DNA of 64,000 nt, from the NCBI GenBank assembly GCA_947090765.1, contig OX352322.1, positions 2,959,501 through 3,023,500 on the forward strand, given 5' to 3'. Position numbers and translations under genes: made by a program. This document shows positions 1 to 8,098 of the stretch, in pieces. Source of the stretch: Pseudomonas sp. MM223. Its GTDB lineage: Bacteria; Pseudomonadota; Gammaproteobacteria; Pseudomonadales; Pseudomonadaceae. The notes below the pieces were generated by a model that was given only the letters and a program-made list of their open reading frames with translations, did no database searches and was not told the origin of the DNA. The stretch's first letter is position 1. The number at the start of each line of letters is the position of its first letter.

Positions 1-142
1 ACGGCAGGTGGCTGGTGACGATGTCACGCATCACGCCTTTAGGGATGACGGCATAGGCTTCGGTGAACATGGCACGGTCAGTCAGCAGCTCGGTTTGAGC
101 CGGGTGCCCACCGTGGGGGGCGAAGTACGAATGGTTCGACAT
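1..142 (-). CDS. (S)-ureidoglycine aminohydrolase-like protein, N-terminal part (cut by window edge)
   Basis: Only the first 47 codons are present and the gene continues beyond position 1. The frame starts at an ATG (142-140) and reads MSNHSYFAPHGGHPAQ, then TELLTDRAMFTEAYAVIPKG. The APHGG...TELLTDRA...VIPKGVMRDIVTS pattern is that of the cupin protein AllE (ureidoglycine aminohydrolase), which acts in allantoin/ureide breakdown after allantoicase. In Pseudomonas this family is often annotated as bifunctional allantoicase/(S)-ureidoglycine aminohydrolase. A purine-rich GGAGAGA lies about 20 nt upstream, rather far for a ribosome site. The assignment rests on the N-terminus only; the metal-binding cupin core is outside the window. 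Confidence 0.6.
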   Translation of the reverse strand, partial: MSNHSYFAPHGGHPAQTELLTDRAMFTEAYAVIPKGVMRDIVTSHLP

Positions 143-248
143 GGACAATCTCGACTTGTTGTTCTCTCCCCATGCCGTGAACCGCACCGGCCGGTGCGGC
201 GCAGGGGATGTGGCAACAGAATAGGGTCGAGCGCGTGCCATCCACAAA

Positions 249-1640
249 TTAAATGTTGGAATACCCGGTATTTGATCGCTGAATGTCAACCTGTTGCCCG
301 GCGTGCTGTTTCGGCAGCCGGTCGCCTTGGCCGAACAGTTTGTGGCGCAGGGTGCCTTCGGAGTAGCTCGACGGGTAGCGGCCACGGTGTTGCAGCTCGG
401 GTACCAGCAGCTCGACCACATTGGCCAGGTCGTCCGGCTGCACCGCGTAGGTCAGGTTGAAACCGTCTATGCCGGTTTGGTCCAGCCAGCTTTCCAGCTG
501 GTCGGCGACGTCGCTTGCTGCACCTACCAATACCGGGCCACGACCACCCAGGCCAACGAACTCGGCGGCCTCGCGCACGGTCCAGCGGCGGTTCGGGTCG
601 GCGGCGGTAAACGCGGCCAGGGCAGCGCGGCCGGCGTCGTTTTCGACGTATTCGATTGGCGCATCAGGGTCGAGGCCGGCAAAGTCGATGCCGGTCCAGC
701 CCGACAGCAGCGCCAGGGCAGCGTCCAGGTCGACATAGCGACGGTATTCGGCGAAGCGGGCCTCGGCCTCTTCCCGGGTTGGGGCAACGATCAACAGCGC
801 CTGGGCATAGATCAGCACTTCATCACGACCTCGCCCGGCGGCTTCGCTGGCCTGGCGGATGCCGTCGGCGTAGCGGCGCAACACGGTGGGTGTCGGGCCA
901 CTGATGAACACGCATTCGGCGTGGCGCGCGGCAAACTGCTGGCCGCGTGCCGAAGCGCCGGCCTGGAACAGCACCGGCGTGCGCTGCGGCGACGGCTGGC
1001 ACAGGTGCATGCCCGGCACCTGGAAGTGCTCGCCCACATGGTTGATCGGGTGCACCCGGGTTGGCTCTATGTAGCGCCCGCTGTCGCGTTCCAGCAGCAC
1101 CGCGTCGTCGTCCCAGCTCTTCTCCCACAGTTTGTACAGCACCTGCAGGTACTCCTCGGCCAGGTCGTAGCGCTGGTCGTGGCCCAGCTGGCATGCCAGG
1201 CCGAGATTGCGTGCGGCGCTGTCGAGGTAGCCGGTGACGATGTTCCAGCCGACGCGGCCATTGCTCAGGTGGTCGAGTGTGGACATGCGCCGGGCAAACG
1301 GGTACGGGTGCTCGTAGGTGAGCGAGAAGGTGACGCCAAACCCCAGGTGCTCGGTGACCCCGGCCATGGCCGGTACCAGCAGCAACGGGTCGTTGACCGG
1401 CACCTGCACGCCACCGCGCAGGGCGGCTTCGGGGCCGCCCTGGTAGACGTCGTAGATGCCCAGCACATCGGCAATGAACAGGGCATCGAACAGGCCGCGC
1501 TCCAGCAGGCGGGCCAGGTCGGTCCAGTAGCCCAGGCGGTTGAAGGCCACGCTGGTGTTACGTGGGTGGCGCCACAGGCCGGGTGACTGGTGGCTGGCGG
1601 CGTTCATGCTGAAAGCGTTGAAGCGGATCGGGCGGGGCAT
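249..1640 (-). CDS. FMN-dependent monooxygenase of the NtaA/SnaA/DszA (bacterial luciferase-like) family
   Basis: 463 residues, usual length for the NtaA/SnaA/DszA class. These enzymes use reduced FMN from a partner reductase to oxygenate sulfur- or nitrogen-containing substrates. The start MPRPIRFNAFSMN, the segment WTDLARLLERGLFDALFIAD, YEHPYPFARRMSTLDHLSNGR and NIVTGYLDSAARNLG are typical of the family's flavin-binding TIM barrel. The C-terminal Q-DGFNL-Y segment is also characteristic. The gene lies just downstream of an SsuA-like binding protein on the same strand (16 bp gap), so the pair probably takes up and desulfonates or oxidises an organic sulfur compound. The substrate cannot be read from sequence, and no flavin reductase gene is in view. 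Confidence 0.85.
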   Translation of the reverse strand: MPRPIRFNAFSMNAASHQSPGLWRHPRNTSVAFNRLGYWTDLARLLERGLFDALFIADVLGIYDVYQGGPEAALRGGVQVPVNDPLLLVPAMAGVTEHLGFGVTFSLTYEHPYPFARRMSTLDHLSNGRVGWNIVTGYLDSAARNLGLACQLGHDQRYDLAEEYLQVLYKLWEKSWDDDAVLLERDSGRYIEPTRVHPINHVGEHFQVPGMHLCQPSPQRTPVLFQAGASARGQQFAARHAECVFISGPTPTVLRRYADGIRQASEAAGRGRDEVLIYAQALLIVAPTREEAEARFAEYRRYVDLDAALALLSGWTGIDFAGLDPDAPIEYVENDAGRAALAAFTAADPNRRWTVREAAEFVGLGGRGPVLVGAASDVADQLESWLDQTGIDGFNLTYAVQPDDLANVVELLVPELQHRGRYPSSYSEGTLRHKLFGQGDRLPKQHAGQQVDIQRSNTGYSNI

Positions 1641-1656
1641 GTGAGGTGCGCTCCAC

Positions 1657-2637
1657 TCAAGGCAACACGGAAGCCGGGTAGACCGCGTCGGCCACCTGCA
1701 GCTTGTGTGGAATCAGGCCCAGGCCCTGGAAGGTGTCGGCCAGTTTTTGCTGCTCGGCGACGATCTGCGGGGTGATGGCCACGGCATTGTAGTTACGCCG
1801 CTCGCTGGCCACTTCCAGCACGTTGGCGCTGATGCCGAGTTGCGGGGCCAGCAATGCGGCGACTTCAGCAGGCTTGGCGTTGGCCCACTGGCTGACTTTG
1901 GCCAGTTCGGTAAAGAAGGTTTTCAGCAGCGCACGGTGCTGGTCGGCATAGCTGGCGGTGGACAGGTAGAAGGTGCGGTTGTTGGACAGGCCGCTGCCGT
2001 CACGCAGGTTTTTCAGGCCTGGCTGGCTTTCTGCCGCGGCGAGGAACGGGTCCCACAGGGTCACGGCCTGCACGCTGCCCGACTGCAAGGCGGCCACGGC
2101 ATCGGCGGCATTGTTGACGTAGGCGGGGGTGATGTCCTGGTAGCTCAGGCCGGCCTGTTCCAGCGCGACGGCCAGCAGGTACTGGGCGTTCCAGCCGCGG
2201 CCGGTGGCCACGCGTTTGCCTTTCAGGTCCTGCACGCCGGCCAGGTGATCCTGCTCGCGCACCACCAGGCCGATGCCGCGTGGGTAGGGTTGTTCGGCCG
2301 CCAGGTACACCACCGGTTTGCCAGCGGCCTGGGCAAATACAGACGGCGCGTCGGCGGCGTGGCCAAGGTCGATGGCGCCGGTGCTCAGGGCTTCGAGCAA
2401 CTGCGGCCCGGCGGCAAATTCGTGCCAGCTGACCTTCACCCCTTGCGGTGCCAGGGCCTTTTCCAGGGCGCCGCTGCCTTTGAGAATGTTGATGCTGTTG
2501 AACTTCTGGTAACCGATGCGCAGGGTCTTGGCGTCGTCGGCCAGGGCTTCGGACCAGGGCAGCAGGGCACTGGCGACAGTGGCCAGCAGGCCGCCGATCA
2601 GCAGGCGGCGCAAGGGGGAGAAGGCACGGATTGGCAT
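1657..2637 (-). CDS. periplasmic substrate-binding protein, aliphatic sulfonate/nitrate (SsuA/TauA) type
   Basis: 326 residues beginning with a Sec signal peptide (MPIRAFSPLRRLLIGGLL through LPWSEALA, cleaved about residue 33). The mature part has the SsuA-type fold signature: LRIGYQK near its start, GALEKALAPQGVKVSWHEF, and LSTGAIDLGHAADAPS. It binds a small anion such as a sulfonate and feeds an ABC importer. No permease or ATPase gene is next to it in the window; the partner on the same strand is the flavin monooxygenase just downstream. The start ATG has GGAGCAACTCC before it. Function as organosulfur capture is inferred from family and neighbour. Confidence 0.85.
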   Translation of the reverse strand: MPIRAFSPLRRLLIGGLLATVASALLPWSEALADDAKTLRIGYQKFNSINILKGSGALEKALAPQGVKVSWHEFAAGPQLLEALSTGAIDLGHAADAPSVFAQAAGKPVVYLAAEQPYPRGIGLVVREQDHLAGVQDLKGKRVATGRGWNAQYLLAVALEQAGLSYQDITPAYVNNAADAVAALQSGSVQAVTLWDPFLAAAESQPGLKNLRDGSGLSNNRTFYLSTASYADQHRALLKTFFTELAKVSQWANAKPAEVAALLAPQLGISANVLEVASERRNYNAVAITPQIVAEQQKLADTFQGLGLIPHKLQVADAVYPASVLP

Positions 2638-2834
2638 GGAGTTGCTCCTTGAAACCGGGTGGAAAACGATGTGCCCAGACTAAGGAGGTGGCGTTTGGCT
2701 TTCAATTTTTATATTCCGTTTCGTTAGATTGTTTTGTTATTTTTATATCCTTTTGTTTTGTAACGGTTTGCAGTCTTTCGACATTTTTTTCACATTCGCT
2801 TGCTAGCATCCCCGGCAGTCCCGAGGAGCCCTAC

Positions 2835-3719
2835 ATGCCGCACATCCTGCGCAAACGCAGCACCCGCATCGCCCTTACCGCCACTACCGGCTTGCTCACT
2901 GCCACCCTGGGTTTCTTCGCCTGGCAGAGTTTTTACCCGGTCCAGGCTGCCTCCGGCTGGGATGTCGAGGTGCTGCATCGTGATGTGGCCAAGGCCGCAT
3001 CGCTGTTGCCGCAAGCGGACGGCAGCCTGCTGGTCAGCCGCGAGCTGGATGATGGCCGTGGCAGCATCCTCAAGATCACCGCGACAGGCGACCGCGTTGT
3101 GGTCATCGACAACCTGTCCAAGCCCGACGGCATGGTCGCGGCACAGGGCGGTTGGGTATTCAGCCAGGAGGGTGGCCAGGCGCCAGTAAGCCTGGCCCGC
3201 GATGGCCAGGTTACCCACTTGTTCGACGGCGAAAGTGTGCAGGGCCTGTGGAATGACGGCGACCACCTGTATGCCATCGAAGACCGCAAGGGCAATGGCC
3301 GCTTGATGCGTTATGACTGGGCCAGCGGCCAGCTTGATGTGCTGCGTTCCGGCCTGACCGAAACCGAAGGCCTCACCCGCTGTAACGACGGCCGCTTGCT
3401 GTACACCGAAAAAGCCAATGGCAAGGTGCGCGCCCTGTCTGACGATGGCAAGGACCCGGTGGTGGTCGAAGGGCTGCGCAACCCGACTTTCCTGTTCTGC
3501 GACCAGCGTGGCCTGTGGGTCAGCGAAGACAACACCCACCGCGCGCGCTTGTTGCTCATCGACGCTGACGGCGTCCAGCACACCATGCTGACCTTCCTCA
3601 AGGCGCCGCAGGCCATCGTCGCAGACGGCAAGGGCGGCTACCTGCTGGCCGAAGGGGGGCGCAATCGGGTGCTGCACCTGTCCCCGCCACCGACGCGCGA
3701 CACCGCCCAGCGCGACTGA
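2835..3719 (+). CDS. exported SMP-30/NHL-like beta-propeller protein
   Basis: 294 residues. The frame is open for 68 more codons upstream, but that region is AT-rich and non-coding in character. The ATG at 2835 is preceded by GAGGAG and opens a normal signal peptide or anchor (RIALTATTGLLTATLGFFAW, ending near VQA). The rest consists of repeated propeller-like strands (GSLLVSRELDDG, DGMVAAQGGWVFSQEGG, ETEGLTRCNDGRLLYTEKANGKV, PQAIVADGKGGYLLAEGGRNRVLHL) as in SMP-30/gluconolactonase and NHL proteins. Periplasmic location is predicted. The substrate or partner is unknown. It is divergent from the binding-protein gene at 2637, sharing an AT-rich 200-bp promoter region. Confidence 0.7.
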   Translation: MPHILRKRSTRIALTATTGLLTATLGFFAWQSFYPVQAASGWDVEVLHRDVAKAASLLPQADGSLLVSRELDDGRGSILKITATGDRVVVIDNLSKPDGMVAAQGGWVFSQEGGQAPVSLARDGQVTHLFDGESVQGLWNDGDHLYAIEDRKGNGRLMRYDWASGQLDVLRSGLTETEGLTRCNDGRLLYTEKANGKVRALSDDGKDPVVVEGLRNPTFLFCDQRGLWVSEDNTHRARLLLIDADGVQHTMLTFLKAPQAIVADGKGGYLLAEGGRNRVLHLSPPPTRDTAQRD

Positions 3720-3726
3720 CCCAGCG

Positions 3727-4611
3727 TTAGCTGGGCAGGCGCCGCTTGCGCGCTGGCAGCAGGCCCAGCACCAGCATGCAGCCGAGCAGAATCACCAGCC
3801 CACCCGCCGCCTGCAACAGGCTGAGGGCTTCTTCGAGAAACAACGCGCCCACCAGTACTGCCACCAGCGTGACCACAAATTCCACGCTGATGGCGCGGGT
3901 GGCGCCGATCCGTGCCACCAGGCCGAAGTACAACACGTAGGTGGTGGCGCTCATTACTGCACCGCTGATCAGCAGGTAAAGCCAGTCGCCTGCTTGTGGC
4001 ACGCTGGGCACCGGTACCACCAGCAAAAGCGGCAGGGTCAGCAGCCCGCCCGCCAGAAACGCACCGCCGGTGACCGTCCAAGGGTCCTGGCCGCGCAGGT
4101 GCAGGCTGGCGTAATTGCTGCCGTAGGCGGCGCTGATGGCGCCGAGCAGCGAGGCGATGCAGCCATGGATGAAGTCGTCGTCGACCGGCCTGGCCGGAAA
4201 GCCGACCAGTATGGCGATGCCGACAATGCCCAGCAGCAGCCCGGCCAAGCCTTGCGGGGTGATTTTCTCCAGCCCCCAGACCCGCCCGATCAGCATCGAG
4301 AACAGCGGGATGGTGGCGACAAAAATGGCCGCCATCGCCGTGCCGATACGTGGGGTGGCGTACGACATGCCGATCAGTTGCCCGGCCACCGTGGTGGCGC
4401 CCACCACCAACAGGGGCACCAGCAGCGGGCGCAGGCGCAGCGGGCGGCCCAGCAGGGCTGCGAGGGCCGCCAGGGTGGCGCTGGCAATCAGTGCCCGCAA
4501 GCTGACCGCGCCCACCCAGCCAAAGGCATGCACCACCTTGAGCAACACCAGAAACGAAAAGCCCCAGGCGATGGCCAGGAACAGGTAGGCGGCGAGGTCG
4601 CGCGGTTGCAT
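3727..4611 (-). CDS. EamA/DMT-family inner-membrane transporter
   Basis: 294 residues with ten hydrophobic segments and the two-fold EamA repeat (first half ends at PARPVDDDF, second starts at HGCIASLLGAISAAYG). DMT proteins of this class export or import small metabolites such as amino acids or drugs; the substrate cannot be predicted. Residues TPRIGTAMAAIFVATIPLFSM and TRAISVEFVVTLVAVLVGALFLEEAL match the conserved ends of the two repeats. The gene converges with the propeller gene (7 bp between stops). Confidence 0.85.
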   Translation of the reverse strand: MQPRDLAAYLFLAIAWGFSFLVLLKVVHAFGWVGAVSLRALIASATLAALAALLGRPLRLRPLLVPLLVVGATTVAGQLIGMSYATPRIGTAMAAIFVATIPLFSMLIGRVWGLEKITPQGLAGLLLGIVGIAILVGFPARPVDDDFIHGCIASLLGAISAAYGSNYASLHLRGQDPWTVTGGAFLAGGLLTLPLLLVVPVPSVPQAGDWLYLLISGAVMSATTYVLYFGLVARIGATRAISVEFVVTLVAVLVGALFLEEALSLLQAAGGLVILLGCMLVLGLLPARKRRLPS

Positions 4612-4780
4612 GAGGCAGGGTCCATCCAGGGCAGGGGCAGGCAGGCTAGCGGGTTGCAGGGCGCCATATCAAGGCCGGTCAGCCGCAATGCGTTATGGCT
4701 ACTCGACCAACAGCGTGCTTCCCTGCATGGCCGCGCTCGCGGATAATCCCCGTATTCCAATAAATAGCCTGTGAGTGGGT

Positions 4781-5452
4781 ATGAGTGATTCCGTAGTCAG
4801 CCTTGGCCAGCCAGAAACCGAAGGGGGGCGTAAAACGCGCAAGAACAACCCCGAGAAAACGCGCGAGGACATCCTCCAGGCGGCTATCAACGAGTTCGTC
4901 CAGCAAGGGCTGGCCGGCGCACGCGTCGACGCCATCGCCGAGCGCACCGCAACCTCCAAACGCATGATCTACTACTACTTCGGCAGCAAGGAGCAGCTGT
5001 ACTGCGAGTGCCTGGTGAAGTTGTACGGTGATATCCGCAAGACCGAGCAGAGCCTGGACCTGGAGTCGTTGCCGGCTGAGCAGGCTATCCGCCGGCTGGT
5101 GGAGTTCACTTTCGATCACCACGACCGCAACGTCGACTTCGTGCGGATCATCTGCACCGAAAACATCCACTATGGCGAGTACGTCAAGCAGTCGCCGGCT
5201 ATTCGCGAGATGAGTAGCCTGGTGCTCGAAGCATTAGGCAACACCCTGCGTCGTGGTGTGCAGGAAGGTGTGTTCCGCACCGGCATCGAGGTGATCGACC
5301 TGCACATGCTGATGAGCTCGTTCTGCTTCTACCGGGTATCCAACCGCCATACCTTTGGCGAGATCTTCCAGATCGACCTGTCTGATGATCAGGTCAAGTT
5401 GCGCCACAAAGCCATGATCTGTGACGCCGTGTTGCGCTATATCTGCGCCTGA
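4781..5452 (+). CDS. TetR-family transcriptional regulator
   Basis: 223 residues from the ATG at 4781; a GTG two codons upstream (4775) is an alternative. The N-terminal TetR DNA-binding domain is clear: TREDILQAAINEFVQQGLAG, then ARVDAIAERTATSKRMIYYY and FGSKEQLY. The C-terminal half contains EQAIRRLVEFTFDHHDRN and RIICTENIHYGEYVKQSP, as in the TetR_C_11-like group of regulators for aromatic or opine catabolism genes. It lies head to tail with the GlxA-type regulator at 5460 (convergent, 7 bp apart). Target genes are unknown; the divergent transporter at 4611 is one candidate. Confidence 0.85.
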   Translation: MSDSVVSLGQPETEGGRKTRKNNPEKTREDILQAAINEFVQQGLAGARVDAIAERTATSKRMIYYYFGSKEQLYCECLVKLYGDIRKTEQSLDLESLPAEQAIRRLVEFTFDHHDRNVDFVRIICTENIHYGEYVKQSPAIREMSSLVLEALGNTLRRGVQEGVFRTGIEVIDLHMLMSSFCFYRVSNRHTFGEIFQIDLSDDQVKLRHKAMICDAVLRYICA

Positions 5453-5459
5453 GCGTCGC

Positions 5460-6422
5460 TCACTCGCCCAGCCGTTGCTCGCGCGACGGCGGGTAGCCGA
5501 AGTACGCCGCGTAGCACTTGCTGAAGTGCGACACCGAGACAAACCCGCAGGCGACTGCCACCTCCATCACTGACAGGTCCGAATACTGCAGCAGCCGGCG
5601 GCTTTTGGTGATGCGCAGTTCCATGTAGTAGCGCCGTGGCGAGGTGCCCAGCTGTGCCTGGAACAGGCGGTCGATCTGCCGGCGCGAGCGCCCGCTGTAG
5701 GCGGCCAACTGGTCGAGGCTGAGGGTTTCTTCCAGGTTGTTTTCCATCAATTCGACGATGGTGCGCAGGTGCAGGCTCATGGACTTCTTAGCCCCCGGGC
5801 CGACTTGCCGGTAACGGGCCCCGGAGAACGACAGGATTTCCTCCACGCCTTCGGCCAGCCCGTCGCCATACAGCCGGCGCACCAGGCCCAGCATCAGTTC
5901 CATGGCGCCATTGGGGCTGGCAGCGCTGAGGCGGTCGCGGTCAAGGGTGAAACTGGCCGGCGTGATGCGGGTTTGCGGGCTGCGCTCGGACAGGCTGGCG
6001 CGCTGCTCGGGGTGGATACTGCAGCCATAGTCGTCCAGCACCCCGGCACGGCCAAGGAACCAGGCACCGTTCCACAAACCACCCAGGGCCATGCCGTGGG
6101 CGGCGCAGTCGTCCAGCAGGCGGTCAAGTTCCGGGTACTTCAGCGGGGTGCGCAAGCCACCGCAGATCACCAGCAGGTCCAGTTCTTTCAACGCCCCGGC
6201 GGACAGCTCGGTGGCCACCAGCTCCAACCCCAGGTCGCTGGTGACCCGGTCGCCATCCATCGACAGCGGGGTAAACTGGAAACTGTCGGCGCGCAGCAGG
6301 TTGGCCGTGACCAGCACGTCCATGGCCACGGTGAAGCTGGCCATCGAGAAGTGTTCGAGCAGGACGAAATCGACCCGATAAGGGGCCTGTGCATTGGCGC
6401 TGCTGGTTTTGAGCCGCAGCAT
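5460..6422 (-). CDS. GlxA-family (DJ-1/PfpI + AraC HTH) transcriptional regulator
   Basis: 320 residues. The N-terminal DJ-1/PfpI-like domain reads YRVDFVLLEHFSMASFTVAM, with LDLLVICGG and GGLWNGAWFLGRAGVLDDYG. The C-terminal AraC HTH includes NLEETLSLDQLAAYSGRSRR and SVMEVAVACGFVSVSHFSKC, ending FGYPPSREQRLGE. Regulators of this type in pseudomonads (CdhR, GbdR, ArgR relatives) control amine or amino-acid catabolism. The frame is open further upstream to 6617, but that extension is not family-like; the ATG at 6422 was preferred although its ribosome site is weak. Ligand and targets are unknown. Confidence 0.85.
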   Translation of the reverse strand: MLRLKTSSANAQAPYRVDFVLLEHFSMASFTVAMDVLVTANLLRADSFQFTPLSMDGDRVTSDLGLELVATELSAGALKELDLLVICGGLRTPLKYPELDRLLDDCAAHGMALGGLWNGAWFLGRAGVLDDYGCSIHPEQRASLSERSPQTRITPASFTLDRDRLSAASPNGAMELMLGLVRRLYGDGLAEGVEEILSFSGARYRQVGPGAKKSMSLHLRTIVELMENNLEETLSLDQLAAYSGRSRRQIDRLFQAQLGTSPRRYYMELRITKSRRLLQYSDLSVMEVAVACGFVSVSHFSKCYAAYFGYPPSREQRLGE

Positions 6423-6714
6423 GTTGCTGGTGCTGGTCTTCTTGCTGAACTGTCGTGGCGTGGGCACTCTGGACTCCGCTTCCTGGCTGGCCCGCAGAGT
6501 GTGGCGGGTGGCCGGGGGAAAGACAATGTCCCGGGTGGGCGTGTCGTATTTCAGGTCGTGTTCAGGCAACCAGCGCATGCCGGCGCTGATCAGCAAGCTG
6601 TTCGCCATCCCCACCATGCGCGCTTACAGCTACCGGGTGCTGCTCGATCGTGAACGATCGCCGTCAAGCCAGCTGCCACAGGTACTGCGCAGGACCAGAA
6701 TGCTATGCAGCCCA

Positions 6715-6744
6715 TGTGGGAGCTGGCTTGCCGGCGATGGGGCC
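6715..6744. repeat. single REP-like element
   Basis: TGTGGGAGCTGGCTTGCCGG then CGATGGGGCC. It belongs to the same REP subtype as the perfect inverted pair at 59675-59768 and the pair at 62836-62928. Here it is a lone copy between the regulator gene and the small membrane protein gene. Confidence 0.7.
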
Positions 6745-6822
6745 CCGAAAGCAGACAAATCAATCTGAACCCTCAGCGCTAGCAGCAACCCAACCCATTA
6801 CATGCCAAATGGGAGAGCGCTC

Positions 6823-7035
6823 ATGGAAATAGGAACGATCTGGATCATCATCGCAGCCTTGGTCATCCTGCTGGAAATCTGGGCCATCTGGCACATTATC
6901 GGCAGTGACCGGCGCGCCGAGCGCAAGATGCTGTGGATCGTCTTCGTGGTTTACGCACCCTTCCCAGGGTTGCTGTTCTGGGCCTGGCGCGGGCCACGGG
7001 CAGTGAAGGGCAGGGCGGTGCTTCAGGAAAAGTGA
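6823..7035 (+). CDS. small membrane protein, PLDc_N (phospholipase D nuclease N-terminal-like) type
   Basis: 70 residues from the ATG at 6823, which has GGGAGAG seven bases upstream; in-frame codons further upstream are not needed. Two transmembrane helices: IWIIIAALVILLEIWAIWHI and MLWIVFVVYAPFPGLLFWAW, separated by a charged loop (GSDRRAERK). The pattern W-I-x(6)-S-x(3)...K-x-LW-x(3)-V...P-x-G-x(2)-FW is that of PLDc_N proteins, which are common stand-alone membrane proteins of unknown role. A 12-bp hairpin follows the gene. Confidence 0.75.
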   Translation: MEIGTIWIIIAALVILLEIWAIWHIIGSDRRAERKMLWIVFVVYAPFPGLLFWAWRGPRAVKGRAVLQEK

Positions 7036-7042
7036 CCCTGCC

Positions 7043-7069
7043 AGCATCAGGCGCGGTGCGCCTGATGCT
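7043..7069. terminator. hairpin between convergent genes
   Basis: AGCATCAGGCGC / GCGCCTGATGCT form a perfect 12-bp stem with a 3-nt loop, located between the stops of the PLDc_N gene and the converging small gene. It lacks a long U tract on either strand, so it may act as a bidirectional weak terminator or an mRNA end stabiliser. Confidence 0.55.
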
Positions 7070-7077
7070 TTCGCACG

Positions 7078-7398
7078 CTAGACAATATTGAAACGCAGCG
7101 CCGGCCCCAGGCCGTCCACCATCAGGCAGCCATGGAATTTCACCTTCGACAGTACCCGAAGACCCTTCAGTTCATCGTGGATACGTTCACGGATCAGCTT
7201 CTCTGCTTCGATGGCCTTTTCCGAAGTGGAGCGGCTGTTGAGCTCCACCCACCCGAGCAAAGTCGTCTCGATGTGCTCGACGGTATCCAGCCCCAGGTGC
7301 TCACGCAGGTGTTGGCGCGCCTGCGCCGCATCATATTCATTTTCCCCCGGGTCGCGCGGTTTGATTGTGTAGGCGAGTTGAAAGTCATGTTTGCTCAT
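7078..7398 (-). CDS. conserved hypothetical protein, 106 residues
   Basis: Starts at the ATG at 7398, preceded by AAGGAAATCACC, a good ribosome site; the longer in-frame extension to 7443 has no such site. The sequence starts MSKHDFQLAYTIKPRDPGEN and continues with a helical segment (EYDAAQARQHLREHLGL) and a basic/acidic helix (SEKAIEAEKLIRERIHDELK). No signal peptide or membrane segment is seen. Family not recognised; similar short proteins are common in pseudomonads. It converges with the PLDc_N gene. Confidence 0.6.
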   Translation of the reverse strand: MSKHDFQLAYTIKPRDPGENEYDAAQARQHLREHLGLDTVEHIETTLLGWVELNSRSTSEKAIEAEKLIRERIHDELKGLRVLSKVKFHGCLMVDGLGPALRFNIV

Positions 7399-7587
7399 GG
7401 TGATTTCCTTGTTGCATAAAGGCCTCCATGCCGGGACTGGCAATCTAGCGCTTGCCGAGCGTTAAGCAAACAGACGCGAAGTTCACCAATACATGGGTGC
7501 TGTGCGAAACGTCCTACATCTCGCTTGACCTTGAGTTAACTTGAGGTCCGATACTTCGCCGCTCTTCCATCTGAGCGAGGGCGTGTC

Positions 7588-7998
7588 GTGACCTGCCAAA
7601 CTGCATTCCAGCTAAGCAACCCTGAGGGCCTGTACGACCCCAGTGGCAATGCCTATTCCCACGTCGCCGAGGTACGCACCGGCAGCCGTCTGCTGTACAT
7701 CGCCGGCCAGGGCGGGGAGGACAGCAACGGCCAGTTGTCACCCTTGTTTGCCGAACAAGCCCGCCAGGCACTGGTCAACCTTGAGCTGGCCCTGGCGTCC
7801 AAAGGCGCCAGCCTGGCGCAGGTGTTCAAGCTGACCCTGCTGATTGTCGAGCACTCCGAAACGCGCCTGCGCCAATGGGTGGCCGAAGCCGAAAAGGCCT
7901 GGGGCCCGCACATGAAACCGACCTGCACGCTGGTCCCGGTACCCCGGCTGGCGCTGGATGGCATGCTGGTGGAAATCGAAGCGGTAGCAGCGCTTTAA
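7588..7998 (+). CDS. RidA-family (YjgF/YER057c/UK114) protein
   Basis: 136 residues starting at a GTG (7588) with GAGCGAGGG upstream. The family pattern is seen in YSHVAEVRTGSRLLYIAGQG, then QARQALVNLELALASKGASL, FKLTLLIVEH and the end LALDGMLVEIEAVAAL. RidA proteins are trimers that deaminate reactive enamine/imine intermediates. The catalytic Arg near the C-terminus of canonical RidA (here a CTLVPVPRLAL context) appears retained, so it could be a true imine deaminase or a Rid4-7 type. It stands alone upstream of a DMT transporter gene. Confidence 0.8.
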   Translation: MTCQTAFQLSNPEGLYDPSGNAYSHVAEVRTGSRLLYIAGQGGEDSNGQLSPLFAEQARQALVNLELALASKGASLAQVFKLTLLIVEHSETRLRQWVAEAEKAWGPHMKPTCTLVPVPRLALDGMLVEIEAVAAL

Positions 7999-8039
7999 CG
8001 CAAGGTGATGCTGTGGTGGCGCCCTGGAAACACTTTGTT

Positions 8040-8053
8040 GTATATCGGTATAC
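8040..8053. promoter_or_regulatory. palindrome GTATA-N4-TATAC upstream of DMT transporter gene
   Basis: GTATATCGGTATAC lies about 45 bp upstream of the start at 8099. Such TATAC half-sites are typical of GntR/FadR-type operators, but no such regulator is adjacent. Candidate operator only. Confidence 0.3.
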
Positions 8054-8098
8054 GCATGGCCGCTATAACAACAATATTCCCTCAGAGGTGACCACACC

